Assembly (NCBI GenBank): GCA_016795485.1
Contig: JAEUHM010000058.1
Coordinates: 62,001-126,000 of the forward strand
Source: Verrucomicrobiaceae bacterium
GTDB lineage: Bacteria > Verrucomicrobiota > Verrucomicrobiia > Verrucomicrobiales > Verrucomicrobiaceae
Direction of reading: 5' to 3'
DNA: 64,000 nt
Under the pieces are notes generated by a model. That model worked only from the letters and a program-made list of their open reading frames with translations. It was not told the DNA's origin and ran no database searches. How positions within the stretch are numbered: position 1 is the first letter of the stretch; every line of letters starts with the position of its first letter. This document shows positions 1 through 8,485 of the stretch, piece by piece. The position numbers were made by a program, and so were the translations under genes.

Positions 1-2
1 TC

Positions 3-1586
3 AAATACTACCGATGGTTCTGGACAGTGGGCGATGGATGGAACGGGTTGCACACCGCTTTGTCCAAAGGCGTGAAAGCAGGGAATAGCGATGTGTGGAC
101 GTGGTTTGATCCAGCCGTTCGGCAGCCACCTATCAGTGGTGCGGGAGGGCAGGTGGATGTTTTGTCTCACTGGACCTACACGTATCCCGCACCTCTTTCT
201 ATAGGGTTGTGTGCGGATCAACTCTTTGCCATGAGCGCTGCCAGTGGTCGTGCACAGAGGGTGATGAAGATGACCCAGCTCATTTGGTATCGATCTCAGA
301 CCGCACCCATCAAGCCGGGCAAACCAGATGAAACCGTTGCATGGGATGATCACGATCCAGACGCTGCCTACATCACCATCGCACCACAGCATCTTCGTGA
401 AGCCTTTTGGACCAAAATCGCGCGCCCCGTGCAAGGTATCATGTATCACGGGTGGAACTCGCTAGTGGACGAGCCGGGAAACACCAGCGCGTATCGCTTC
501 ACTCACGGGAGCACTCAGTATGTGCTGAAAGATTTGCTGCACCATGTTCTTCGTCCACTGGGGCCTGCATTGATGCAGATTCCAGATGAGAGAAGTGAGG
601 TGGCCTACCTTGAGTCGTTCACCAGCGGTGTGTTTGCCGCTCGCAATCCATACGGCAACAACAACGGCTGGGCAGCCGATCTCTGGCTGGCATTGCAACA
701 CGCTCATGTGCAGACGGACGTTTTGTTTGAGGAGAACCTGCTCAAATCTGGCCTCGGCGGCAGGAAATGGCTGATCATGCCGCATTGCGATGTGCTGACG
801 GCTCCAGTGGTAACAAAGATCGCTGATTGGCAGAAGAGAGGCGGCAAGATCCTCGCGGATGAGTTTCTTTGTCCTGGTTTGAAGGCCGATGTCGCGATTC
901 CGAGCTTCAAGCGAACAAAAAACGCAAAGGTAGACAAACAAGCCGTGCTTGATCTGGCAAAGAAACTGCCCGTCATGCCGACAAAGGCTGTCTGCGATAA
1001 CCCGGAGATCGTGTTGCGCGTGCGGAAGGCTGGCGAGGCTCTTTATGTGTTTGCGGTGAACGATCATCGCGAGGCCGGAACCTATGTTGGGCATCACAGT
1101 CTTGTGATGGAGAACGGTTTACCGAGTTCGGGAACGATCACCGTGCCTGTGGAGGGCGCTAACGTGTACGATCTCGTGAGCGGAAAGTTTGTTGTGCCGC
1201 AAAGATCTGCGGATGGTGGATTCACTTCATGGAAACTGGAACTGGGTCCCTGTGATGGCCGCATTTTCATGGTGGTGCCCAAGCCTCTGCTTGCTCTCAA
1301 AGTAGATGCGTCCGAATCAGTCAAGCGCGGCAATCAAGTCACCGTGACCGCTGCGGTGCATACGGTGCAGGATCAGTTGATGAAGGCCACGGTGCCGCTG
1401 GAAGTTGAAGTGTTGGATGCCACTGGCCGGAAGACAGAGGGCTCTGGCTTCTATGCTGCCGCTGCGGGTCAGATTCAGATCAAACTCGACATTGCTAGCA
1501 ACGAAGAACCTGGCTTTTGGCAGGTTCGTGTCAGAGAGCTTGCCTCTCAGATGGAGGTTACCAAATACATCCGAGTTGATCTCTAA
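3..1586 (+). CDS. Glycoside hydrolase-like protein, 5' end outside window (beta-galactosidase/GH42-type)
   Basis: The frame is open back to the window edge, so the start lies upstream and only the C-terminal part, about 527 residues, is seen. The first 200 residues have the tryptophan- and glycine-rich look of the end of a glycosidase TIM barrel (IMYHGWNSL). A flavodoxin-like segment follows, with KWLIMPHCDVLTAPVV and KRGGKILADE. This is the pattern of the trimerisation domain of GH42-type beta-galactosidases, where a call for a non-catalytic GATase-like fold is usual. The last 150 residues look like beta-sandwich modules. It probably cleaves a glycoside outside the cytoplasm, but neither signal peptide nor catalytic acids are visible here. 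The next gene starts 16 bases downstream, which suggests one transcript. The family assignment is inference from fold-like motifs. Confidence 0.6.
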   Translation, partial: KYYRWFWTVGDGWNGLHTALSKGVKAGNSDVWTWFDPAVRQPPISGAGGQVDVLSHWTYTYPAPLSIGLCADQLFAMSAASGRAQRVMKMTQLIWYRSQTAPIKPGKPDETVAWDDHDPDAAYITIAPQHLREAFWTKIARPVQGIMYHGWNSLVDEPGNTSAYRFTHGSTQYVLKDLLHHVLRPLGPALMQIPDERSEVAYLESFTSGVFAARNPYGNNNGWAADLWLALQHAHVQTDVLFEENLLKSGLGGRKWLIMPHCDVLTAPVVTKIADWQKRGGKILADEFLCPGLKADVAIPSFKRTKNAKVDKQAVLDLAKKLPVMPTKAVCDNPEIVLRVRKAGEALYVFAVNDHREAGTYVGHHSLVMENGLPSSGTITVPVEGANVYDLVSGKFVVPQRSADGGFTSWKLELGPCDGRIFMVVPKPLLALKVDASESVKRGNQVTVTAAVHTVQDQLMKATVPLEVEVLDATGRKTEGSGFYAAAAGQIQIKLDIASNEEPGFWQVRVRELASQMEVTKYIRVDL

Positions 1587-1601
1587 AACTTGTTTTTGCT
1601 T

Positions 1602-2939
1602 ATGAACGCTACACGACGCCACTTCGTCCGCACTCTGCCCCTTGCTGCTTTGGGAAGTGCTTTTCATATCCACGTGAGGTCTCAGGAAGCCAAGGACAGG
1701 TGGCGTACGGGCAATCCGTCCATTGACCGACCGCGTGAGATTGCTCTCAAGCTGCTCAAGCCCACTCAGGCCCAAATTGATCACGCTTGGGAACTCCACT
1801 TTGGGTCTATCGTATTCGAGTCTTATGGCTTTGCGCCCCGCTTTGCTGTTGATGGTGAAGCGATCAATCGAGCTATTGAAATGGGTGCCACCAAAGCTGA
1901 ACTCGATGATCTACGCGAGTCCTTGATGATGAATCGTGGAGCGGATAGCGAGCGTGAGCGCAAAGAGTTCATGGATGCCTTCCATGCTGCTGGTGTGACC
2001 TGCATTTTTCAAAACGCAGGAGAGGAGGGCAATGATCCCCTGCGGCTCATTAAACGTCTGGCTCACTTCACGCGGGCCACAGATGCCATGAGTCCTTTGG
2101 TGCAGAAGGTCGTGAGAGTGGAGCAGTTGGAGACTCTGAAGAAGCAAGGCCATGTCGGACTTTGCTTCACTGGCAATGGCGTTCCGCTGCCCCAGCGGTG
2201 GGAGAGTGTGCGTGATGAGTTGGGGATGATTCGCATCTTCCACGAGTTGGGCATTCGCATGATGCACCTCACCTACAATCGCAGAAACCCAATCGGAGAT
2301 GGTGCAGGTGAGCCTCATGATGGTGGACTGAGCGACTTCGGGAAGTCGGTTGTTGCTGAAATGAATCGCTTGGGGGTCATCGTTGACGTGGCACACAGTG
2401 GATGGACGACCGCCGAGCAAGCCGCCCGCGCCTCGTCTCGCCCCATGATGGCAAGTCACACGACTTGCGGTGCCGTTTACACTCACTTCAGGGGCAAGCC
2501 TGATAGTGCGATCAAAGCTATCTGTGACACCGACGGCGTTGTGGGCATGTGCTGTATCCCGCGTTTTCTCGGTGGCAAAGGCGACATCACAGCGCTGATG
2601 GATCACATGGATCACTTGATCAAGACCTTTGGAAGTGAGCATGCCGCCATCGGGTGCGATGTGGCGTACGTCTCACGGTTTGAGAAGGAAGAGCGCGCCA
2701 AGATCAAAAAAACACCTTCCGGTGGTTCGGCTTTTGGCGGCAGCGCGGACCGTTGGGAGCATCTCTGGCCAAAGGATGACTTCGTGGCCACACCAGAAGC
2801 TGACTTGAGCGTTTCTTGGTCGAACTGGCCCATGTTTACTCTTGGCATGATCATGCGCGGTCACTCCGATGACGCCATTCGCCGTGTCATTGGTGGCAAT
2901 GTCATGCGCGTGGTGAAGGCCAACTCGCAGCCCTCATAG
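1602..2939 (+). CDS. Membrane dipeptidase-like protein (peptidase M19 family), Tat-exported
   Basis: The ATG at 1602 is preferred over an upstream TTG because it gives a clean Tat leader, TRRHFVRTLPLAALGSA. The middle of the protein matches the M19 renal-dipeptidase pattern: GMRYLTLTHN-like LGIRMMHLTYNRRNP, then VDVAHSGW, then MMASHTTC, then AIKAICDTDGVVGM. The two histidines in VAHSG and ASHTT correspond to two zinc ligands of the family. The N-terminal HxD ligand pair (DGHND in relatives) appears as LHFGS, and the bridging glutamate (GVEGG) appears as CFTGNG, so several metal ligands seem to be missing. It may be an inactive or altered M19 protein. It sits one base upstream of a glutaminase gene, consistent with a peptide or amino-acid breakdown operon. 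Confidence 0.8.
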   Translation: MNATRRHFVRTLPLAALGSAFHIHVRSQEAKDRWRTGNPSIDRPREIALKLLKPTQAQIDHAWELHFGSIVFESYGFAPRFAVDGEAINRAIEMGATKAELDDLRESLMMNRGADSERERKEFMDAFHAAGVTCIFQNAGEEGNDPLRLIKRLAHFTRATDAMSPLVQKVVRVEQLETLKKQGHVGLCFTGNGVPLPQRWESVRDELGMIRIFHELGIRMMHLTYNRRNPIGDGAGEPHDGGLSDFGKSVVAEMNRLGVIVDVAHSGWTTAEQAARASSRPMMASHTTCGAVYTHFRGKPDSAIKAICDTDGVVGMCCIPRFLGGKGDITALMDHMDHLIKTFGSEHAAIGCDVAYVSRFEKEERAKIKKTPSGGSAFGGSADRWEHLWPKDDFVATPEADLSVSWSNWPMFTLGMIMRGHSDDAIRRVIGGNVMRVVKANSQPS

Positions 2940-2940
2940 A

Positions 2941-3807
2941 ATGACTTCAGCGGATCTCCAGCGGTTCATCGACAGTGCCCGTCATCGGAGATGGACACGC
3001 GGACACGCGATGGATTTCACCGGAGCGTGCCAGGGCACAGCGGCTTGTTTGGCGTCTACGGATGGGGTTGTTTCCGCGGGTGACTATCAGGAGCGATTTA
3101 CGCTGATGAGTGCCATTAAGCCGTTTCTCCTTCTACACGTATTAGAGACGTATGGCGCTGCCCAAGTGGATGCGTGGGTGGATGACCGCCCCAGTGCTGA
3201 ACCTTACTATTCCTTGGAGCAGTTGATGGCAGACGGTGGGCGGCCACGCAATGCCATGATCAATAGCGGGGCGATGGTTCTCGCCTCTAAACTCGCAGGT
3301 GGTGATCCTGCCGCGCAAATGGAGAGCTTTCTGGCTTGGTTGAGCGCGTTTTGCCCCGAAGCTCACATCACTCTTCATCCTGAGGCTCTTGCTGAACTGA
3401 CAGAGCCTGACGCTGACATCACCAACCAAATGATTGCGATGGTCTTGAGGAGAACAAGACAGATCGATGATCATCATGCTGCGTTTGAGGCCTACTTTCG
3501 GCTCTGCTGCCTTCAGGGCAGCGTTCGAGATATTGCTTTGCTGGGTCTGGCGCTGGCTCGTTCTTCATCCATTTATCGCTCACGAGTCATCCACACCATG
3601 TCCCACAGCGGTCTTTACGAGGCTACTCCGCAGTGGATGGCCGCTACCAGTCTTCCTGCCAAGTCAGGAGTCAGCGGCGTTGTCTTTGCGCTGTTTCCAA
3701 ATGGCAGTTGTTTAGCCGCTTGCGACCCATTGCTTGATGACGGTGGTAATCCGGTGCTGCCGCAGAGACTTCTGCGGGCCGTTTCAGATTCAGGGCTCCT
3801 GAACTGA
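2941..3807 (+). CDS. glsA: Glutaminase
   Basis: The protein is 288 residues, slightly shorter than the usual 305-310 of bacterial glutaminases that hydrolyse L-glutamine to glutamate and ammonia. The serine-beta-lactamase-like fold of this family is recognised by MSAIKPFLLLHVLE, where S and K form the SxxK catalytic pair. It is also recognised by the substrate loop GGRPRNAMINSGAMVLAS, equivalent to GIPRNPxINAGAI in relatives. No signal peptide is visible, so the enzyme should be cytoplasmic. The ATG lies two bases after the stop of the M19-like gene, so translation is probably coupled. The C-terminal part is more divergent than the core, and the exact substrate could be another amide. Confidence 0.82.
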   Translation: MTSADLQRFIDSARHRRWTRGHAMDFTGACQGTAACLASTDGVVSAGDYQERFTLMSAIKPFLLLHVLETYGAAQVDAWVDDRPSAEPYYSLEQLMADGGRPRNAMINSGAMVLASKLAGGDPAAQMESFLAWLSAFCPEAHITLHPEALAELTEPDADITNQMIAMVLRRTRQIDDHHAAFEAYFRLCCLQGSVRDIALLGLALARSSSIYRSRVIHTMSHSGLYEATPQWMAATSLPAKSGVSGVVFALFPNGSCLAACDPLLDDGGNPVLPQRLLRAVSDSGLLN

Positions 3808-3840
3808 AGGTTTGAGCCATCCGCAACGTAGACCAGCCTC

Positions 3841-5478
3841 ATGATGAGCCGATTGTCTCTACTTGGTCTTCTTCTCGCACTCAGCTTGTTGTCGTTGAGA
3901 GCGGAGGAAACGTTTCCCCTTTCGCTTCAAGCACGCACGGCTCAGGGTAAGCGTGTTTACACAGCAGAGAAGTGGCTTCCATCGCGCACCGCCATCATCG
4001 TCTGTGACATGTGGGATGCGCATCACTGCAAAAATGCCGTCATCCGCGAGACCGAGATGGCACCGCGCATGAATACTGTCCTTGAGAAGGCCCGCAGCAT
4101 GGGCTTGCTCATCATTCACGCTCCTAGTGGATGCATGAAAACCTATGAAGGAACTCCGGCACGTCAGCGCGCCCAGTCAGCACCGCAGGCCTCGCGTCTT
4201 CCGGATAAGATCGGCGAATGGTGTCGACAGATCCCCACAGAAGAGCGTGCCATTTATCCCATTGATCAGACAGACGGCGGAGAGGACGACGATCCAGCCG
4301 AACATGAAGCTTGGGCTAAAGAACTTGCCGCGCGCGGCCTCAACCCCAAGGCACCGTGGACGAAGCAGATCGACCTTTTGAAGATCGATCAAGACCAAGA
4401 CGTCATCAGCGACTCAGGTGTCGAGATATGGAACGTCCTTGAAGCAAAAGGCATCGACAACGTCATCCTCATGGGCGTGCACGTGAACATGTGCGTCTCA
4501 GGCCGTCCCTTTGGCCTCCGACAGATGGCGAAGAATGGAAAACACGTGGTGCTTATGCGTGATTTGACAGATGCAATGTACAACCCCAAGCGCTGGCCAT
4601 TCGTGAGTCATCAGCGTGGGACTGAGCTCTACATTGAGCACGTGGAGAAGCACATTTGTCCCACCATCACCTCAGATCAATTGGTGGATCGTGGAGGCGC
4701 ACCCTTCCAGTTCTCCAGCGCTACAGCCAGACCTCGCCGTGTACAAATCTTGTTGATTGGCGACAGCACCACTGAGGCAAGCATTCCCAAGAAGATTGCT
4801 CCAGATGAGCCTCAGTTTGAAGACATGGTCCGCATGCTACTCGCTGCTGACAAAGATTTGCCACCAACCGATGTCTACAATGAGGGTGTCAGTGGTGAGT
4901 TCATCCGCAGGCTCATTGACTCAGGCCGCTATGACAAGTCCATCGCCACCAAACCCAAAGCCGACTACATCTTTATTCGCTACGGCATCAATGACCAAGC
5001 CAAGCGTGAGAAGTGGCAGGAGAACTTCCCCAAAGACTACCGGGAACTGCTCACTAGGCTCAGAAAGGATCATCCAGCCGCTGAGATCGTGCTCATGACC
5101 ACCATTCCTTATGGTCCCGACAATAAGCCAGCCGCCATTAACGAACTCATCGTTAAACTCGCCGCAGAAGAAAAGCTCCCACTCTTCGACATTGCACCAC
5201 GCTACCTCGAAGAGCTCAAAAAGGGTCCAAACATGCTCAACTATCGCAGGTTCTCCCTGGCTAAGGTGCCTGAGAATCTCCGGTCCCTAGCGGTGCCGTA
5301 TGTCTATCCAGAAGGCGACGATCCAAAGATCATTGTGCTCGACAATCGGCTAGACGGCATCTTCGGGCATCTGTCGGGATGGTATAGTGACCGCCACCCC
5401 AATCTTGCTGGCTACCACGTCATCGCGAGCGAGACGGCCCGGTGGTTGACCCCGCGAATGAAGGACAAGTTCCGTTGA
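3841..5478 (+). CDS. Exported fusion of isochorismatase-like cysteine hydrolase and SGNH/GDSL hydrolase
   Basis: A signal peptide (LSLLGLLLALSLLSLRAEE) is followed by two enzyme domains in one 545-residue chain. Residues about 45-275 are an isochorismatase/cysteine-hydrolase domain: AIIVCDMWD carries the catalytic Asp, and GVHVNMCVSG carries the nucleophile Cys218. Residues about 300-540 are an SGNH hydrolase: IGDSTTEAS gives Ser309, RYGINDQ is the Gly/Asn block, and SDRHPNLAG gives Asp517 and His519. Both active sites look intact. The pairing suggests sequential removal of an ester group and an amide or other acyl group from one periplasmic substrate, possibly a modified sugar. That functional link is inference. 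Either ATG at 3841 or 3844 could be the start. Confidence 0.85.
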   Translation: MMSRLSLLGLLLALSLLSLRAEETFPLSLQARTAQGKRVYTAEKWLPSRTAIIVCDMWDAHHCKNAVIRETEMAPRMNTVLEKARSMGLLIIHAPSGCMKTYEGTPARQRAQSAPQASRLPDKIGEWCRQIPTEERAIYPIDQTDGGEDDDPAEHEAWAKELAARGLNPKAPWTKQIDLLKIDQDQDVISDSGVEIWNVLEAKGIDNVILMGVHVNMCVSGRPFGLRQMAKNGKHVVLMRDLTDAMYNPKRWPFVSHQRGTELYIEHVEKHICPTITSDQLVDRGGAPFQFSSATARPRRVQILLIGDSTTEASIPKKIAPDEPQFEDMVRMLLAADKDLPPTDVYNEGVSGEFIRRLIDSGRYDKSIATKPKADYIFIRYGINDQAKREKWQENFPKDYRELLTRLRKDHPAAEIVLMTTIPYGPDNKPAAINELIVKLAAEEKLPLFDIAPRYLEELKKGPNMLNYRRFSLAKVPENLRSLAVPYVYPEGDDPKIIVLDNRLDGIFGHLSGWYSDRHPNLAGYHVIASETARWLTPRMKDKFR

Positions 5479-5578
5479 CTTGGTGGTGCCATAGGTAGCC
5501 CCTGCTCTTGGCGGTCAAAGGAGGCGCGGGAAGGGTATTTTAAGAAGTTTAGCGACTGTTTGATCGTTTGAAGTGCCC

Positions 5579-6268
5579 ATGAAATTGAGGTTATCTCTTG
5601 GTGTTGGTTTTGCATTCGTCGCTTCTCTGTTACTCGCGGAGGAGAAAGAATCCGGGTGGCAGCATTGGTTTGCCGATGGCAAGCTGGATGGTCAGGTGGT
5701 GAGTGGGACGGCTAGCTATAAGGTGGAGGATGGTGTGCTGGTGGGTACGACCACTGACGGAAGCCCCAACTCGTTCCTGGTGAAGGGTCCGTACAAAGAC
5801 TTTGAGCTTCAGTTTGAGGTGAAGGTGGACGATGACCTTAACTCGGGTGTGCAGGTAAGGAGTCATTTGGCCAAGGAGGGCGATGCGGCCCAGGAGGGCT
5901 CTAAGGATGGTAAGCCGCTGCCAACTGGGCGTCTTTATGGTCCGCAGTGCGAGATCGCAGTGAATGGAACGGCGGGTGATTTCTACGACGAGGCTCGTCG
6001 TGGCACTTGGTGGAGTATCTTGACGAAAACGGAGTCCGTACGCTCGCATGCGGCCAAGGCAGCATTCAAGAAGGGCGAGTGGAATCTTTACCGCATTGTG
6101 GTGAAGGGGGATCACTACCAGAGCTGGATCAACGAGGTGCCGACAGCTGACTTCAAGCAACCTGGCGACCCTGAGGGTTACATCGGGTTCCAGGTGCACG
6201 GCATCAAGAAAGGCTCGGGTCCGTTTCAGGTCCGGTGGAAGAATGTGAAGTTCAGAGAGCTGAAGTAG
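5579..6268 (+). CDS. DUF1080 family exported protein (3-keto-disaccharide hydrolase type)
   Basis: This is a 229-residue protein with an N-terminal signal peptide (LSLGVGFAFVASLLLAEE). It is followed by a concanavalin/laminin-like beta-sandwich typical of DUF1080: FELQFEVKVDDDLNSGVQVRS, LYGPQCEI, GEWNLYRIVVKGDHYQSWIN and GYIGFQVHG. The family is abundant in Verrucomicrobia and Planctomycetes, and some members are 3-keto-glycoside hydrolases acting on disaccharides in the periplasm. The ATG at 5579 is preferred to the in-frame GTG at 5573 because it directly opens the signal peptide. A strong terminator-like hairpin begins 35 bases after its stop. Confidence 0.85.
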   Translation: MKLRLSLGVGFAFVASLLLAEEKESGWQHWFADGKLDGQVVSGTASYKVEDGVLVGTTTDGSPNSFLVKGPYKDFELQFEVKVDDDLNSGVQVRSHLAKEGDAAQEGSKDGKPLPTGRLYGPQCEIAVNGTAGDFYDEARRGTWWSILTKTESVRSHAAKAAFKKGEWNLYRIVVKGDHYQSWINEVPTADFKQPGDPEGYIGFQVHGIKKGSGPFQVRWKNVKFRELK

Positions 6269-6302
6269 CGGTGTCGTGTTGAATCCGACTTAGATTATTG
6301 AG

Positions 6303-6339
6303 GGCAGTCGCGTATGGCTGAGATGCGACTGCCTTTTTT
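6303..6339 (+). terminator. Rho-independent terminator overlapping the start of the next gene
   Basis: A perfect 9-bp stem (GGCAGTCGC at 6303-6311 with GCGACTGCC at 6325-6333) is followed directly by six T at 6334-6339. This is the canonical intrinsic-terminator shape, 35 bases after the DUF1080 stop codon. The 13-base loop contains the putative ATG (6314) of the esterase gene and a second in-frame ATG (6323), so terminator and start region coincide. Either the downstream gene starts later (ATG 6359), or this hairpin attenuates read-through into it. Confidence 0.75.
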
Positions 6340-8434
6340 ATCTCTTGTTGTGCTGTTGATGTCTTTCTCGCTGGAGGCTCAGCCTCGTTTTCCGGAAAAG
6401 ACGCCTGATACGGAGGCGAATCGCCAGTTGCAGAAGTATTGGGAGTTGCGGACCGCAGAGCTTGAGCAACAGGCTAGCATTGATGGGATCAAAAGTGCCG
6501 AGGAGTGGGCCAAGGAGGCACCCAAAGCTCGGGAAGAGCTGTTTGAGATGCTGGGTTTGTCTCCTCTGCCGGAGAAATCAGACTTGAAGCCAGTGATCAC
6601 CGGGAAGGAGACGCCTGCGGGCTGTGTGGTGGAGAAACTTCACTTTCAGTCGCGTCCGGGCCTCTATGTGACTGCCAACTTTTATCGACCGGAAGGCAAG
6701 ATCGAGAAACCGCTGCCAACGATCCTTTATGTGTGCGGTCACAGTGTGATGAAGAAGGATGGAGTGAGCTTTGGCAACAAAGCGGGTTATCACCATCATG
6801 GTCTTTGGTTTGCGAGGAATGGCTACTGCTGCCTAACGATCGACACCCTGCAACTGGGTGAGATACCGGGCGAACATCATGGCACGTACAATTTGAACAA
6901 GTGGTGGTGGGTGGCACGTGGATACACTTCAGCGGGAGTGGAGGCTTGGAACTGCATCCGTGCACTGGATTATCTGGAGACCCGACCTGAAGTGGACAAG
7001 ACGCGCTTTGGGGTGACCGGTCGTAGTGGAGGCGGTGCGTATTCTTGGTGGATAGCGGCCTTGGATGAACGGATCAAAGCAGCTGCTCCGACGGCTGGTA
7101 TAACGAACATGCGCAACCACGTAGTCGATGGTTGTGTGGAAGGCCACTGTGACTGCATGTATTACATCAATACGTATCGCTGGGACTTTGATCGTGTCTT
7201 AGCGTTAGTCGCGCCACGTGCGCTGATGGTGTGTAACACGGATCGTGATGACATCTTTCCAGTGGATGGAGTGTTTGATCTCTACCAACGCGCACGGCGA
7301 TTGTACGCGAAACTAGGCAAGGAAGGGAACATAGGCCTTCACATCGCGGAAGGGCCGCACAAGGACACGCAGCCACTGAATACTGGGGCATTTCATTGGT
7401 TTGAGCGTCAGTTGAAAGGCGCTGATATCATGGTGACAACCGATCCTGCGGCCAAGAAGGAACTAGAGCCCGAGCAACTGCGTGTTTTCCAACAGTTGCC
7501 TGCGGATGAGCGCAATACGAAGATCGATCATGAGTTTGTCGCAAAGGCCGAGCCGATGAAAGTGCCGTCTTCGTATTCGGACTGGCAGACGCAACGGGAC
7601 GGCCTGATGGATACGCTGAAGTCAAAGGTTTTCCGCTCTTGGCCGGAGAATGCGCCCAAGGTGACACTGACTCCCACGACAGTGGCTGAGAAAGGCGGCA
7701 TCGCGTTGGCTGCGTTTGATTTCGTCAGCCAGGAGCCATTCCGCCTTCGGCTGTATCTGGCGCACAGGGCTGGGCTTCAGCCGAAGGACCTAGAATTGGT
7801 GGCGCTCAATGTGCTGGATGCAGAAGGATGGGCAGACTTTGAGGCGACGTATGGCACGAGTTTTCCGCAGCACTTCACTCAGGCGATCCAGGCCAAGCCA
7901 GATGCCGAGGCCTTGGAGGCGAACAAAAAGATGTTTGCTAACTTCAAGTGGGGAATGGCCTACCTCGCACCTCGTGGAGTAGGCCCTACAGCGTGGACGG
8001 GCTCCGAAAAAGCTCAGAACCAGCGGCTGAGGAGGTTTTACCTGCTAGGGGAGACGCTGGACTCGATGCAAGTGTATGACGTGAGGCGTGGCGTGCAGGC
8101 GCTTCGGGAAGTGGATGGGCTGGGCAGCACCAAACTTTGGCTGACGGCATCTGGCAAAATGGGCGTCCACGCGCTCTATGCATCGTTGTTCGAGGATGGC
8201 GTGAGCCGCTTGGATTTGCATACGCCCCCATCGTCTCACATGAGCGGACCGTTCTACCTGAACGTTATGCGCTTCATGGACGTTCCGGATGCGGCAGCCC
8301 TGGCTGCAGAACGAACGAAGGTCGTGCTCTACACTTCAGATAAGGCGCCCTGGAGCCTCGTGCAGGACTCAGCCAAGAAGCTCGGATGGGAGAAAAATGT
8401 CCAGCTTCGTGATCCTGTGCCGGAGCAGAAGTGA
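6314..8434 (+). CDS. Exported alpha/beta-hydrolase (acetylxylan esterase / prolyl-oligopeptidase-like)
   Basis: This is a 706-residue protein beginning with a signal peptide (LPFLSLVVLLMSFSLEAQ). An alpha/beta-hydrolase domain spans roughly residues 90-380. The oxyanion region is LPTILYVCGHS, the nucleophile elbow is GRSGGG, the acid region is VCNTDRDDIFP and the catalytic histidine is probably in AEGPHKDT. A second, more divergent hydrolase-like half of about 270 residues follows. Such large two-part esterases are common in Verrucomicrobia beside DUF1080 and sulfatase-type genes, and may deacylate plant or algal polysaccharides. The substrate cannot be read from sequence. The first codons overlap the terminator hairpin at 6303-6339, so ATG 6359 is an alternative start, though it would shorten the signal peptide. 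Confidence 0.8.
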   Translation: MAEMRLPFLSLVVLLMSFSLEAQPRFPEKTPDTEANRQLQKYWELRTAELEQQASIDGIKSAEEWAKEAPKAREELFEMLGLSPLPEKSDLKPVITGKETPAGCVVEKLHFQSRPGLYVTANFYRPEGKIEKPLPTILYVCGHSVMKKDGVSFGNKAGYHHHGLWFARNGYCCLTIDTLQLGEIPGEHHGTYNLNKWWWVARGYTSAGVEAWNCIRALDYLETRPEVDKTRFGVTGRSGGGAYSWWIAALDERIKAAAPTAGITNMRNHVVDGCVEGHCDCMYYINTYRWDFDRVLALVAPRALMVCNTDRDDIFPVDGVFDLYQRARRLYAKLGKEGNIGLHIAEGPHKDTQPLNTGAFHWFERQLKGADIMVTTDPAAKKELEPEQLRVFQQLPADERNTKIDHEFVAKAEPMKVPSSYSDWQTQRDGLMDTLKSKVFRSWPENAPKVTLTPTTVAEKGGIALAAFDFVSQEPFRLRLYLAHRAGLQPKDLELVALNVLDAEGWADFEATYGTSFPQHFTQAIQAKPDAEALEANKKMFANFKWGMAYLAPRGVGPTAWTGSEKAQNQRLRRFYLLGETLDSMQVYDVRRGVQALREVDGLGSTKLWLTASGKMGVHALYASLFEDGVSRLDLHTPPSSHMSGPFYLNVMRFMDVPDAAALAAERTKVVLYTSDKAPWSLVQDSAKKLGWEKNVQLRDPVPEQK

Positions 8435-8485
8435 AACTTTTTTGGCGGGGGCTGGTTAGACGAGAAAACCAAACTTTCGCCCTCC

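Noticed and set aside
1911-2642. 243-residue reverse frame
   Set aside because: It lies fully inside the M19-like gene, has no motifs, and the forward frame matches a known family.
5630-6199. 189-residue reverse frame
   Set aside because: Antisense to the DUF1080 gene with no recognisable feature.
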